DNA from: Luteimonas fraxinea
Lineage (GTDB): Bacteria > Pseudomonadota > Gammaproteobacteria > Xanthomonadales > Xanthomonadaceae
DNA length: 64,000 nt
Direction of reading: 5' to 3'
NCBI RefSeq assembly: GCF_021233355.1
Contig: NZ_CP089507.1
Location: forward strand, 930,001 to 994,000
Part shown: piece by piece, positions 36,482 to 45,670 of the stretch
How positions within the stretch are numbered: the first letter of the stretch is position 1
Layout: the number at the start of each line of letters is the position of its first letter
Program-made: the position numbers and the translations under genes
The notes under the pieces: model-generated
Databases searched by the model: none
Seen by the model: the letters and a program-made list of their open reading frames with translations, nothing else
What the model was told of the DNA's origin: nothing

Positions 36482-38503
36482 TCAGGCCGGCAGCTTGAAG
36501 TCGGCGACCGAGCGACGCAGGTCGGCGGCCAGCTGCGCCAGGTTGCCGATCGATGCCGCGGTCTGGTTCGCACCCTGCGAGGTCTGCTTGGTGATCGACT
36601 GGATCGTGTGCATGGCCGTGGTGATGTTGGTCGCGGCCGAGGACTGCTGGTGCGCGGCCGAGGAGATGCCCTGGATCAGGTCGGCGAGGCTGGTCGAGAC
36701 GCTTTCGATCTCGCCCAGCGCGGTGCCTGCGTCTTCGGCCAGGCGCGCACCGGCAACCACTTCGGAGGTCGTCTGTTCCATCGACGTCACCGCTTCGTTG
36801 GTGTCGGACTGGATCGTCTGCACCAGCGTTTCGATGCGGCGGGTCGCATTGGTCGCGCGTTCCGCGAGGCGCTGCACTTCGTCGGCCACGACCGCGAAAC
36901 CGCGGCCGGCTTCACCGGCAGAGGCCGCCTGGATCGCGGCGTTGAGCGCCAGGATGTTGGTCTGCTCGGAGATGTCGTTGATCAGTTCGACGATCGAGCC
37001 GATCTCCTGCGAGCTTTCGCCCAGCCGCTTGATGCGCTTCGAGGTTTCCTGGATCTGGTCGCGGATCGAGTCCATGCCGGCGATCGTCTCGCGCACCACG
37101 CCCGCACCCTTGGTCGCGATCTGCACCGAGCGCTGCGCCACGTCGGCCGATTCGGCCGAGTTCTTCGACACCTGGTCGATGCTGACCGCGATCTCGTTGA
37201 TCCGGTCCGACGCGGAGTTGATTTCCTGCTCCTGGTGCTCGGCCGCTTCGGCCAGATGCATCGCTGTGGCCTGGGTTTCCTGCGCGCTGGAGGCGACCTG
37301 CACCGAGGTGTCGTTGATCGTCTGCACGAGGCTGCGCAGCTGCTCGATCGCGAAGTTGATCGAGTCGGCGATCGCGCCGGTCATGTCCTCGGTAACCGTT
37401 GCCTTGACCGTCAGGTCGCCTTCGGCGAGCGAACCCATTTCGTCCAGCAGGCGCATGATCGCCTCCTGGTTGCGGTTGTTGAGTTCCATCGTGGTCTCGT
37501 AGCGTTCGCGCTGCGCGCGGTTCAGCGAGACGAGCAGACCGGCGATGGCGACCAGTGCGATCAGGCCGGCGACGATGCTGATCCAGATGTTGCCGAGGAT
37601 GCTGCGGTCGGTCAGCGAACCGAACGCGGTGAAAGCGTTGAACAGCGATTCGCTGTCGCTCAGCAGCTGATCGGAACCGGTCACCAGTGCGCCGGCCGCG
37701 GCCTGCGCCTGGAACAGCTGCTCGCTGCTGCCAAGGATGGCTTCGAGTTCGGCGCGCATCTGCGCCCAGGCCTCGTCGGCGCGGGTCAGCGCGGCGAGCG
37801 CATTGCCGTTCGTCAGTGCCTGCAGTTCGCGCGACGGGTCGCCTTCGCGCAGACCGGTCATGACCTGCTGGAAATCTTCCGCGTTGCGACGCAGCCCCTG
37901 GCCCGCGATCGCCGCGCCGGCGCCGCCGGACTGCACCTCGGTCACGCGGCGCGCCATGTCGCCGGCGATCACCACCTGGCGCAGCGCCATGTAGACCTGC
38001 GAGGACGGCGAGCCGCTGCTCGACATCGCACGCACCAGTTCGTCGAGCAGCGCCTGCAACTGCGGCACGCCCTGGCTGAAGCGCTGGGCCTGGCCGGCGA
38101 ATGCGGTCACTGCAGCTTCGCTGTCGGCGAGCCGCTGCGCGCTGGCGCCGAGCGGCGTCCAGGTTTCGGTGACCTTGGCGACCGCGCCGGAGACGCCCGG
38201 CGTGTCGCCATAGCTGGCGTTGAGCTGCTGGATGTCGCCGTCGATCTGCGCGCGCGTGGCCTTGAACGTGGCGAATGCCGCCGCGTTGCCGCGGACCGCG
38301 TCGCTGCCCTGGTTGGCCAGCCGCTGGCTGTCCACGCGCAGGTTCGAGGCCGAGGTACTGGCGCCGCCGAGGGCCGAGGCCTTCCACGTGCCGTAACCGG
38401 TGTTGAGGACCAGGATCGCACCGGCCACGACCAGCACCACGACCCAGAAGTTCGTGCCGAAGGTGCGACGTTTGATGGCGAGAGTATCGGCGGCTGTGCT
38501 CAT
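36482..38503 (-). CDS. pilJ: Type IV pilus methyl-accepting chemoreceptor PilJ
   Basis: PilJ is the membrane receptor of the Pil-Chp system. With start 38503 it has 673 residues: a cytoplasmic start ([12 protein letters not shown]), a first helix ([17 protein letters not shown]), a large periplasmic region, a second helix near residue 310 ([18 protein letters not shown]), a HAMP-like stretch and the MCP signalling hairpin ([17 protein letters not shown] near 540). PilJ senses pilin or pilus-related signals in Pseudomonas. It is 40 bp after pilI and 73 bp before chpA. The upstream-extended frame to 38626 lies in pilI and is not used. Confidence 0.95.
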   Translation of the reverse strand: MSTAADTLAIKRRTFGTNFWVVVLVVAGAILVLNTGYGTWKASALGGASTSASNLRVDSQRLANQGSDAVRGNAAAFATFKATRAQIDGDIQQLNASYGDTPGVSGAVAKVTETWTPLGASAQRLADSEAAVTAFAGQAQRFSQGVPQLQALLDELVRAMSSSGSPSSQVYMALRQVVIAGDMARRVTEVQSGGAGAAIAGQGLRRNAEDFQQVMTGLREGDPSRELQALTNGNALAALTRADEAWAQMRAELEAILGSSEQLFQAQAAAGALVTGSDQLLSDSESLFNAFTAFGSLTDRSILGNIWISIVAGLIALVAIAGLLVSLNRAQRERYETTMELNNRNQEAIMRLLDEMGSLAEGDLTVKATVTEDMTGAIADSINFAIEQLRSLVQTINDTSVQVASSAQETQATAMHLAEAAEHQEQEINSASDRINEIAVSIDQVSKNSAESADVAQRSVQIATKGAGVVRETIAGMDSIRDQIQETSKRIKRLGESSQEIGSIVELINDISEQTNILALNAAIQAASAGEAGRGFAVVADEVQRLAERATNATRRIETLVQTIQSDTNEAVTSMEQTTSEVVAGARLAEDAGTALGEIESVSTSLADLIQGISSAAHQQSSAATNITTAMHTIQSITKQTSQGANQTAASIGNLAQLAADLRRSVADFKLPA

Positions 38504-38543
38504 GCGGGCTGTCCGTTCCTGATGCTGGGTGCGACGGCGGCCA

Positions 38544-39104
38544 TCAGGCCGCGGCGTGTCTGAATTCCGGGGTGCGACCGAGACGTTCGAGGCTGAAAAC
38601 GCCCCAGGTCGCGTTGGCATGCGCATACGCGCGCTCGACGAAGTGGCCGTAGCGGCCTTCGGCGATGCGGTCGGCCGAGACCTCGTCTTCCTCGAGGAAA
38701 CTGCGCTGGCCGAACAGTTCGTCGATCGTCAGCGCGACGTCGCCGCCGGGCTGGCGCACGATCAGCACGCGCTGGCTTTCCTGCAGAACCGTGCGCTCGC
38801 CTTCGAGGAACTGCTTGAGGTCGACGATCGGCAGCAGGCTGCCGCGGATGTTGGCGACACCGAGCACCCACGGCTGCGCGCCGGGCACCGGCGTCACCGG
38901 CGGCATCGGCAGGATCTCGATGACCTCGTCGAACGACGAGGCCAGCATGCGCCGGCCGATCCGGTAGCCGACGCCGCGCCACAGGCCGGGCGCGTCGAGC
39001 TGGTCGGGTAGACCGATGCGATGCGCCAGGCTGCGCCGCTCGTACTCGGCCAGAAGTGCGAACGCGCCCGTGGCGGGCGCGTCGATGGATTGCGTGGTGG
39101 ACAT
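38544..39104 (-). CDS. pilI: CheW-like coupling protein PilI
   Basis: PilI bridges PilJ and ChpA. The 186-residue CheW domain is complete: [38 protein letters not shown] and [17 protein letters not shown] 39104 overlaps the pilH stop by one base. This matches the P. aeruginosa order pilG-pilH-pilI-pilJ. Confidence 0.93.
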   Translation of the reverse strand: MSTTQSIDAPATGAFALLAEYERRSLAHRIGLPDQLDAPGLWRGVGYRIGRRMLASSFDEVIEILPMPPVTPVPGAQPWVLGVANIRGSLLPIVDLKQFLEGERTVLQESQRVLIVRQPGGDVALTIDELFGQRSFLEEDEVSADRIAEGRYGHFVERAYAHANATWGVFSLERLGRTPEFRHAAA

Positions 39105-39469
39105 CAGCTCGCCAGAACCGCGTTGACCTGACTGATCAGCGCGTCCTCGGTCGGCGGCTTGACGATGTAGCCCTTCGCGCCCTGGCGCATGCCCCACATC
39201 TTGTCCGTTTCCATGCCCTTGGTGCTGATGATGATGACCGGGATGCCGGATGTTTCGGCGTCCTTGGCCAGCGCACGCGTGGCCTGGAAGCCACTCATGC
39301 CCGGCAGCACCACGTCCATCAGCACGAGGTCGGGGCGCTCGCGCTTGCACGCGACGATGCCGTCCTCGGCGTTGCCCGATGCGGTGACCTCATGCCCGTG
39401 CCGTTCCAGCCACTGCGTCAGCACCGCGGTATCGGTCGGCGAATCCTCGATCAACAGGATGCGTGCCAT
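39104..39469 (-). CDS. pilH: Single-domain response regulator PilH
   Basis: PilH is a CheY-like receiver of 121 residues that works with PilG to balance pilus extension and retraction; in Pseudomonas it may act as a phosphate sink. Acidic E8-D9, phospho-acceptor D52 in LVLMDVVLPGMSG and K104 in YIVKPPTED are all present. It lies 17 bp downstream of pilG and overlaps pilI by one base. Confidence 0.94.
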   Translation of the reverse strand: MARILLIEDSPTDTAVLTQWLERHGHEVTASGNAEDGIVACKRERPDLVLMDVVLPGMSGFQATRALAKDAETSGIPVIIISTKGMETDKMWGMRQGAKGYIVKPPTEDALISQVNAVLAS

Positions 39470-39486
39470 GCCCTGCTCTCCCCTGA

Positions 39487-39891
39487 TCAGGCGGTGACGT
39501 GCGTACGGATCGCGTCGAGGAGTTCCTCGCGCGTGAATGGTTTGGTGACGTATTGCTCGGAGCCGACGATGCGGCCGCGCGCCTTGTCGAACAGGCCGTC
39601 CTTGGACGACAGCATGATCACCGGCGTATTGCGGAACACCTGGTTGTTCTTGATCAGCGCGCAGGTCTGATACCCGTCCAGCCTCGGCATCATGATGTCG
39701 ACGAAGATGATCTGCGGCTTCTGGTCGGCGATCTTGGCGAGCGCCTCGAATCCGTCGACGGCGGTGACGACCTCGGCCCCTTCGCGACGCAGCAGCGTCT
39801 CGGCGGTGCGCCGGATGGTCTTCGAGTCGTCGATCACCATCACCCGCAAGCCATCGAGGCTGCCGGAGGACGGCTTGTCGTCACTGGTCAT
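39487..39891 (-). CDS. pilG: Single-domain response regulator PilG
   Basis: PilG is the CheY-like output of the Pil-Chp pathway, promoting pilus extension and, in Pseudomonas, cAMP production. The 134-residue product starts at ATG 39891 behind a GGGAGA Shine-Dalgarno and has D21-D22, D65 in IIFVDIMMPRLDG and K117 in YVTKPFT. Much longer open frame upstream of the ATG is antisense to gshB and is not coding. A good promoter lies about 50-80 bp upstream; pilG heads the operon. Confidence 0.95.
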   Translation of the reverse strand: MTSDDKPSSGSLDGLRVMVIDDSKTIRRTAETLLRREGAEVVTAVDGFEALAKIADQKPQIIFVDIMMPRLDGYQTCALIKNNQVFRNTPVIMLSSKDGLFDKARGRIVGSEQYVTKPFTREELLDAIRTHVTA

Positions 39892-39943
39892 GCATTCTCC
39901 CCTGGTGCGCGGCGCGGGACTTCGCGCGCCGGTGCAGGACGGA

Positions 39944-39974
39944 GTTATACCGCGGCCCGGCGTCGGCCTGTCAA
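39944..39974 (-). promoter_or_regulatory. Sigma70-type promoter of the pilG-chpC operon
   Basis: On the minus strand TTGACA (39969-39974) is followed 18-19 bp later by GTATAAC (TATAAC at 39944-39949). The -35 is a perfect consensus and the -10 differs in one base, with an AT-rich stretch upstream. Transcription should begin near 39937, leaving a leader of about 45 bases to the pilG ATG at 39891. Confidence 0.72.
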
Positions 39975-40039
39975 GATTTTCACGCGCTTTGTGCGCAGCG
40001 CCTCGAAATGCGGCGGCGCGGCAAGGGAACCGCCCCTGA

Positions 40040-40045
40040 TAAGAT
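40040..40045 (+). promoter_or_regulatory. Possible -10 element of gshB
   Basis: TAAGAT inside CTGATAAGATCG lies 29 bp before the gshB ATG and resembles TATAAT. No recognisable -35 lies 16-18 bp upstream, so the call is weak; the divergent pilG promoter is close by. Confidence 0.35.
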
Positions 40046-40074
40046 CGTGCGTCCCTATTCCGCAGGTCGTACGC

Positions 40075-41037
40075 ATGTCCCTGGATGTCGTCGTGGTGAT
40101 GGACCCGATCGGGTCGATCAAGATCGCCAAGGACTCGACGTTCGCGATGCTGCTCGAAGCGCAGCGCCGCGGCCATCGCCTGCACTACGTGATTCCGGGC
40201 GGTCTGGCGATGACCGGCGGCGAGGCAGTCGCACGGACCGCACCGCTGACCGTGCGCGAAGACCCGAACGACTGGTACACCCTCGGCACGCCAGCGCTGC
40301 GCCGTTTCGGCGAAGGCGACGTGGTGCTGATGCGCAAGGACCCGCCGGTCGATCCGGAGTTTGTCGGCGACACGCAGATTCTGGGCGTGGCGCAGCGGCA
40401 GGGCGCGATGATCGTCAACGATCCGCAGGGCCTGCGCGACATGAACGAGAAGCTCGGCGCGCTGGCGTTTCCGCAGTGCTGTCCGCCAACGCTGGTCAGT
40501 CGCGATGCGCCCTCGCTGAAAGCCTTCGTCGCCGAACATCGCGACGCCGTGCTCAAGCCACTCGACGGCATGGGCGGTCGCTCGATCTTCCGCGCCGTCG
40601 CCGGCGACGCCAACCTCAATGTGATTCTGGAAACGCTGACCGACGGCGGCCGTCGCCTGGCGATGGCGCAGCGCTATCTGCCGGAGATCGTCGATGGCGA
40701 CAAGCGCATCCTGCTGATCGACGGCGTGCCGGTCAACTACTGCCTGGCGCGGATTCCGCAGGGCGACGAGTTCCGCGGCAACCTCGCGGTCGGTGGCCGT
40801 GGTGAAGCGCGTCCGTTGAGCGAGCGAGATCGCTGGATCGCCGCGCAGGTCGGTCCGACGCTCGCCGCGCGCGGCATGCGCTTCGTCGGGTTGGATGTCA
40901 TCGGCGACTGGCTGACCGAGGTCAACGTCACCAGCCCGACCTGCATCCGCGAGATCGACGCCGCCTACGGCACCAACATCGCCGGCCTGCTGTTCGACGC
41001 GATCGAGCGCGGCCCGGTCGCCACGCACACGCCCTGA
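40075..41037 (+). CDS. gshB: Glutathione synthetase
   Basis: GshB joins gamma-glutamylcysteine and glycine using ATP. Start ATG 40075 gives 320 residues. The ATP-grasp features are visible: MDPIGSIKIAKDSTFAML at the N-terminus, the ATP-binding KPLDGMGGRSIFR, and RGNLAVGGRGEAR with the metal-binding TEVNVTSPTCIREID near the C-terminus. It is divergent from the pilG operon and followed by a tonB-like gene 20 bp downstream. Confidence 0.96.
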   Translation: MSLDVVVVMDPIGSIKIAKDSTFAMLLEAQRRGHRLHYVIPGGLAMTGGEAVARTAPLTVREDPNDWYTLGTPALRRFGEGDVVLMRKDPPVDPEFVGDTQILGVAQRQGAMIVNDPQGLRDMNEKLGALAFPQCCPPTLVSRDAPSLKAFVAEHRDAVLKPLDGMGGRSIFRAVAGDANLNVILETLTDGGRRLAMAQRYLPEIVDGDKRILLIDGVPVNYCLARIPQGDEFRGNLAVGGRGEARPLSERDRWIAAQVGPTLAARGMRFVGLDVIGDWLTEVNVTSPTCIREIDAAYGTNIAGLLFDAIERGPVATHTP

Positions 41038-41057
41038 CGCGACCCGCACTGCCGACG

Positions 41058-41933
41058 ATGCAGGCCGCCCCGCCGCCTCCGCAGATCGACGACGGCGCGC
41101 GCCTCGGTGCGACGCTTGTCTTGTCGCTGCTGGTGCACGGCCTGCTGGTGCTGGGCATCGGCTTCGCGACCGAGGACGCCGCGCCGGTGATGCCGACGCT
41201 GGACGTGATCCTGACCGAAACCACGAGTCCGCTGACCCAGGCCCAGGCCGACTTCCTCGCCCAGGCCAGCAACCAGGGCGGCGGCGAGCACGAGCAGACC
41301 AACCGCCCGCGCGAAGCGCAGATCGGCCAGGTGCCGCAAGACACGACCGGCGTCGCACCGATGGAACTGCGCGCGCAGTCGCCGGATGCGCAGCCGCCGC
41401 CGCTCGACCGCGTGGTCGCGAGCACGCGCGGCGAGACGGCGTTGCCTGTCGAAGACCCGACCACGCAGACCGATCCCTCGACGCTGCCGCGAGGGCCGGA
41501 GAAGATCGAGCGCGATCTGGAAATGGCACGGCTTGCGGCCGAGATCCACATGCGTTCGGAGCGCTACGCCCGCCGGCCCAAGCGCAAGTTCGTCTCGGCG
41601 AGCACGCAGGAATACGCGTACGCCGCGTACCTGCGGCAATGGGTGGACCGCGTGGAGCGCGTCGGCAATCTCAACTATCCCGACGAAGCACGGCGCCGGC
41701 AGCTGGCCGGTGAGCTGGTGATCAGTGTGGCGATCCGCCGCGACGGTTCGGTGGAACGCGCCGACATTATCCGCAGCAGCGGCACGGCGATGCTCGACGA
41801 CGCTGCGCTGCGCATCGCACGGCTGGCCGAGCCCTATCCGCCGTTGCCGGCGACGGGTGACGAGATCGATGTGTTGCACGTCACCCGGACGTGGAATTTC
41901 CTACCGGCTGGAGAGTTGATCGACGATCGGTGA
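41058..41933 (+). CDS. TonB-family energy transducer
   Basis: This 291-residue protein has a short cytoplasmic start, one membrane helix (ATLVLSLLVHGLLVLGIGF, about 18-36), a polar periplasmic linker and a C-terminal TonB domain (GNLNYPDEARRRQLAGELVI to the ...TRTWNFLP end). TonB proteins pass proton-motive-force energy to outer-membrane receptors. The linker is rich in Gln, Glu and Thr and lacks the long Glu-Pro/Lys-Pro repeats of classical TonB. The position after gshB is conserved in Xanthomonas and Pseudomonas relatives, where it is usually an accessory TonB. Confidence 0.9.
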   Translation: MQAAPPPPQIDDGARLGATLVLSLLVHGLLVLGIGFATEDAAPVMPTLDVILTETTSPLTQAQADFLAQASNQGGGEHEQTNRPREAQIGQVPQDTTGVAPMELRAQSPDAQPPPLDRVVASTRGETALPVEDPTTQTDPSTLPRGPEKIERDLEMARLAAEIHMRSERYARRPKRKFVSASTQEYAYAAYLRQWVDRVERVGNLNYPDEARRRQLAGELVISVAIRRDGSVERADIIRSSGTAMLDDAALRIARLAEPYPPLPATGDEIDVLHVTRTWNFLPAGELIDDR

Positions 41934-41987
41934 GGTCTGCGTGCGTTGGCAGTTCTTCCATGAAGTTTTTTCTGGAGAGGCGCTGCC

Positions 41988-42034
41988 CTCACCCGACGCG
42001 CTTTGCGCGTCGACCTCTCCCAGAGGGAGAGGTG
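41988..42034. repeat. Intergenic repeat with two hairpins (CCCTCACCC/CTCTCCC type)
   Basis: The stretch starts CCCTCACCC and contains two stems: GACGCG (41995-42000) with CGCGTC (42006-42011), and a perfect nine-base ACCTCTCCC/GGGAGAGGT pair (42013-42021 and 42025-42033). This is the typical layout of a short repeated intergenic element in Xanthomonadaceae. It lies between convergent gene ends and may also act in transcript ending or stability. Confidence 0.65.
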
Positions 42035-42116
42035 TGCTTCAGTGCGGCTTCGAGCGTCAGGCGTCAGACCTTTGCCCGGGTGCCCTGAGGCAACGCTGAT
42101 CAAGTCTCTCTTTATT

Positions 42117-42144
42117 CGTCATTCCCGCGAGGGCGGGAATGACG
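42117..42144. repeat. REP palindrome
   Basis: A perfect 12-bp inverted repeat (CGTCATTCCCGC, 42117-42128, against 42133-42144) with a four-base GAGG loop. It is the same family as the element at 14726-14758. It lies just before the lepB stop, so it is in the 3' untranslated region of the minus-strand operon and of the tonB-like transcript. Confidence 0.78.
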
Positions 42145-42160
42145 ACTTTTCAGCGGTGCC

Positions 42161-42805
42161 CTAAAGCTTCCGCCAACCAAAACCATCACCCGTGCGCCAG
42201 AACACGCCGCGCGCCTGACCGTAGATCGCCGCCGCCGGGACGAAGCCGAAGTAGCGCCCGTCGATGCTGGCACCGCGATGATCGCCGAGCACCAGCACCT
42301 GACCATCGGGCACCTGCAGACCGTTGAGGTCGGGGCCGCCACCCGAGTCGAGGTTCAGCGTGACCTGCACGTCGCCGAAGTCCTCCGGCGCATCGAACGG
42401 ATCGGCGAGTGGCGCACCGTTGATCGCCAGCCTGCCGTCGACGAGATCGACACGGTCGCCACCGACGGCGACCACGCGTTTGATCAGGCGGATGCCGTCC
42501 GAAGGCGAGCGGAACACGACGACATCACCGCGCGCCGGCGCATCGCCTCCCCACACCGCCCATTGCGTGAACGGCACGCGGAGGCCGTAGGCGCGCATGT
42601 CGACGACGACGCGGTCACCCGGCAGCAGCGTCGGCTCCATCGAGCCGCTGGGCACGTAGTAGTGATTGGCCAGCGACGAACGCGCGACCAGCAGCAGGCC
42701 GAGCAGACAGACCAGCGGCAGGCCTTCGCGGCGCAACCAGCCACGCAGGCGCGCGCCACGCTGACCGGCGCGCCAGGGCGAAGGCGGTGGGGACGTCGCG
42801 GTCAT
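42161..42805 (-). CDS. lepB: Signal peptidase I (short form)
   Basis: The protein cleaves signal peptides from exported proteins. Start 42805 (GGAGAG Shine-Dalgarno) gives 214 residues, shorter than E. coli LepB, with a single N-terminal membrane segment (LPLVCLLGLLLVARSS). Catalytic S55 is in PSGSMEPTL and K109 in RLIKRVVAVGGD. The final box reads GDHRGASIDGRYFGFVP where the family usually has GDNRxxSxDSR. It may be a second, specialised peptidase. It lies 26 bp downstream of tsaB. Confidence 0.92.
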   Translation of the reverse strand: MTATSPPPSPWRAGQRGARLRGWLRREGLPLVCLLGLLLVARSSLANHYYVPSGSMEPTLLPGDRVVVDMRAYGLRVPFTQWAVWGGDAPARGDVVVFRSPSDGIRLIKRVVAVGGDRVDLVDGRLAINGAPLADPFDAPEDFGDVQVTLNLDSGGGPDLNGLQVPDGQVLVLGDHRGASIDGRYFGFVPAAAIYGQARGVFWRTGDGFGWRKL

Positions 42806-42831
42806 GTCGCGCTCTCCATGAGGGGCCGGTG

Positions 42832-43569
42832 TCAGACCGTGCCCGGCGTGCCGGGTTCCGCAGCGCGGCGGGAGGCGCGCAAGGCGATCTGTTCGACGAG
42901 GGTCAGCGCGACGTTGTCGCGCAGGTAGGCGGGTTCGACGCGCTCGGGCGCGACTGCTTCCCCGCGTGCGAATGCTGCAGCTGCAATGTGTGCGAGATCC
43001 GCCGCGCGCGGCAGCGCGGTCGCGTCGATCCGCGCGAAGCGCGCGCGCAGACGCGACTGCAATGCACCGTCGACCGCCGAGAAGCCGGTGCCGACACCCG
43101 ACCATGCGGCGGCATCGCCCGGCAGTTCGACTGCATCGGGCGCGGACACGCGCGCAGGGCCGAGTGCGCGCAGGCCATCGGCTTCGTGGACGAAGGCCTG
43201 GCTGTAGACTTCGCCCATGCGCGCGTCGATCGCGGCCAGGACCTGCGTGCCTGGCGCAGCCTGGGCGCGCATCGCCAGCACCTCGAGCGTGGAGCGCGCG
43301 ACGACCGGTCGATCGAGCGCCAGTGCGATGCCCTGCACCAGTGCGATCGCAAGACGCACGCCGGTGAACGCACCGGGGCCGCGGCCGACCGCCACCGCGT
43401 CGAGCTGGCTGCGCGCGATGCCGGCTTCCGCCAGCAGCGCCTCTGCCCACGGCAATGCGAGTTCAGCGTGCCGGCGCGGCGCGATTTCGAAACGCTCCAG
43501 CACACGGCCGTCGTCCCAGATGGCGACGGAGCAGGCCTCGGTGGCGGTTTCGAACGCGAGCAGTTTCAT
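42832..43569 (-). CDS. tsaB: tRNA threonylcarbamoyladenosine biosynthesis protein TsaB
   Basis: TsaB is the non-catalytic partner that with TsaD and TsaE forms t6A at A37 of ANN-decoding tRNAs. The 245-residue protein begins MKLLAFETATEACSVAIW and has HAELALPWAEALL, VAVGRGPGAFTGVRLAIALV and the IDARMGEVYSQAF segment. ATG 43569 overlaps the helicase stop (ATGA). The long upstream open frame lies in the helicase and is not coding. Confidence 0.95.
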   Translation of the reverse strand: MKLLAFETATEACSVAIWDDGRVLERFEIAPRRHAELALPWAEALLAEAGIARSQLDAVAVGRGPGAFTGVRLAIALVQGIALALDRPVVARSTLEVLAMRAQAAPGTQVLAAIDARMGEVYSQAFVHEADGLRALGPARVSAPDAVELPGDAAAWSGVGTGFSAVDGALQSRLRARFARIDATALPRAADLAHIAAAAFARGEAVAPERVEPAYLRDNVALTLVEQIALRASRRAAEPGTPGTV

Positions 43570-45650
43570 CGGGACAGGGATTCGGGAGTCGGGACGGAGA
43601 ATTCGGACGGCGTGTCCACTGGCATTGTCGCAGGCACCGGCACTTCGCGGCTCGCGAAGAATGCCGCGACGGTCGACAGTTCCCGGGTGCGCGGCAGCGG
43701 CGGCAGCGAATCGAGGAACACACCACCGTAGCTGCGGCCGAGCAGGCGCGGATCGCACAGCACCAGCACGCCGCGATCGAATTCGGTGCGGATCAGGCGG
43801 CCCACGCCCTGCTTGAGCGCGATCACCGCCTGCGGCAACTGCTCGTCGCGGAACGGATTGCCGCCGGCGCGGCGGATCGCATCGAGCCGCGCCTCGAATA
43901 CCGGATCGTCGGGCGCGGCGAACGGCAGTTTGTCGATGACCACGACGCTCAGCGCGTCGCCGGCGACGTCGACGCCTTCGCGGAAACTCGCTGCGCCCAG
44001 CAGCACGCCGTTGCCCGACTCGCGGAAGCGCTGCAGCAGCACGTGGCGCGGCGCCTCGCCCTGCACGAACAGCGGCCAGGGACAGTCGCGGCTGCCATCG
44101 CGCAGCAGCGCCGCGGTTTCGCGCAGGGCGCGATGCGACGCGAACAGCAGGAATGCGCGTCCGGCCGAGGCTTCGAGCACCGGCAGCACCGCATCGACAA
44201 CGGCGCGCGTGTAGTCCTGGGCCGAAGGTTGCGGCAGTTTGGGCGGCAGGTAGCACAGCGCCTGATGCGGCCAGTCGAACGGGCTCGGCGTCAGCAGGGT
44301 CTGCGGCGCTTCGATGCCCAAGCGCTCTGCGATGTGATCGAAGTGACCGTCGACCGCCAGCGTCGCCGACGTGAAGATCCACGCCGCGCCCGAGGCTTCG
44401 CGATGCGTACGCAGCGGCGCCGAGACATCCAGTGGCGTGCGCTGCAGGCGGAAGCCGCGCGGGGTGAGCTCATACCACAGCACGCCGTCGTCGAGCGGCG
44501 GCGCCTCGGCGTTTTCGACGGGCGCTTCGTCGTCGAACATCGAATCCGCCGCCGCGCTGCCATCGTTCCAGCGCCGCAGCTTCGTGACGAAAGTCTGTGC
44601 ACGGGCGTGGCAGCTGTCGAAACCGGGCGAGGCTTCGCGCAGCGGACCGAGCGCATCGCGCAGATGCAGCAGTGCGTCGTCGAGCGCGTGCAGCGCGTCC
44701 TCGACCGCAGGTTCGTACAGCGCGCGATAGCGGGTGCCACGTGGCGGCAGCCCGTCCATCGCGGTGCGCAGCGCGCGCGTCGCCTCTTCCAGCGCATGCG
44801 CCGGGGACTGCAGCACCGGCAACGCGCCGGGCACCTCTTTGCATTCGGCAATCGCGTCGCGCGCCAGCTCGACCAACGGCCGCGCGCTCATGCCCTCGCC
44901 GAAGAACTGCGCCGCGAGTTCGGGCAACTGGTGGGCCTCATCGACGATGAACACCTGCGCGCCCGGCAGGATCTCGCCGAAGCCTTCCTGCTTCAGCGCC
45001 AGATCGGCCAGCAGCAGATGGTGATTCACCACGACCACATCCGCGGCCTGCGCACGCTGGCGCGCCTGCACAAGAAAACACTCGCTCCAGAACGGGCAGT
45101 CGTTGCCGAGGCAGTTGTCGACGGTCGAGGTCACCAGCGGCAGCAGCGGCGTGTCTTCGGGCAGGCCGTCGAGTTCGGCCATGTCGCCCATGCGCGTGCG
45201 CCCGGCCCAGGCAACGATGCGCTGGAACTGGTGGATCTGTTCGCGCGAGGCCAGCCGCGGTTCGCCACGCGCCTGCTCCAGGCGATACAGACACAGATAG
45301 TTCGCGCGGCCCTTGAGCAGCGCGCTGCGCAGTCCACTGCCGAGCGCATCGCGCACGCGCGGCAGGTCGCGATGGAACAGCTGGTCCTGCAGCGCGCGCG
45401 TGCCAGTCGAGACGATCGTCTTCAGACCCGACAGCAGCGCCGGCACGAGGTACGCGAAGGTCTTGCCGGTACCGGTGCCGGCTTCGGCGAGCAGCGTGGC
45501 GCGCTGGTCGATCGCATCGGCGACCGCCATCGCCAGCGACTGCTGGGCGACGCGCGGCCGGAAAGCGGGAATCCGCTCCGCCAGCAGGCCGCCTTCGACG
45601 AGGGCCTCGCGGCTGCGGTCCGCGAGGCGGGCGTCACGCGCGTCGAGCAC
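43566..45650 (-). CDS. yoaA: DinG/YoaA-type ATP-dependent DNA helicase with Fe-S cluster
   Basis: This is an XPD-like superfamily 2 helicase of 694 residues. Walker A is AEAGTGTGKT (K63) and Walker B is VDEAH (237-240). Four cysteines (C120, C180, C185, C191) are placed to bind a [4Fe-4S] cluster, and LPFAAPDDPVFEAR and QGVGRLIRTEFDRG mark the C-terminal helicase motifs. I place the start at GTG 45650 because it follows the lipoprotein stop; the frame is open upstream. YoaA works in DNA repair and replication restart in E. coli. It overlaps tsaB by four bases. Confidence 0.9.
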   Translation of the reverse strand: MLDARDARLADRSREALVEGGLLAERIPAFRPRVAQQSLAMAVADAIDQRATLLAEAGTGTGKTFAYLVPALLSGLKTIVSTGTRALQDQLFHRDLPRVRDALGSGLRSALLKGRANYLCLYRLEQARGEPRLASREQIHQFQRIVAWAGRTRMGDMAELDGLPEDTPLLPLVTSTVDNCLGNDCPFWSECFLVQARQRAQAADVVVVNHHLLLADLALKQEGFGEILPGAQVFIVDEAHQLPELAAQFFGEGMSARPLVELARDAIAECKEVPGALPVLQSPAHALEEATRALRTAMDGLPPRGTRYRALYEPAVEDALHALDDALLHLRDALGPLREASPGFDSCHARAQTFVTKLRRWNDGSAAADSMFDDEAPVENAEAPPLDDGVLWYELTPRGFRLQRTPLDVSAPLRTHREASGAAWIFTSATLAVDGHFDHIAERLGIEAPQTLLTPSPFDWPHQALCYLPPKLPQPSAQDYTRAVVDAVLPVLEASAGRAFLLFASHRALRETAALLRDGSRDCPWPLFVQGEAPRHVLLQRFRESGNGVLLGAASFREGVDVAGDALSVVVIDKLPFAAPDDPVFEARLDAIRRAGGNPFRDEQLPQAVIALKQGVGRLIRTEFDRGVLVLCDPRLLGRSYGGVFLDSLPPLPRTRELSTVAAFFASREVPVPATMPVDTPSEFSVPTPESLSR

Positions 45651-45670
45651 GGGCCCGGCCGGTGGCGCGA

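Noticed and set aside
36608..38563. A 651-codon frame opposite pilJ
   Set aside because: Antisense shadow; pilJ has clear MCP signalling sequence on the other strand.
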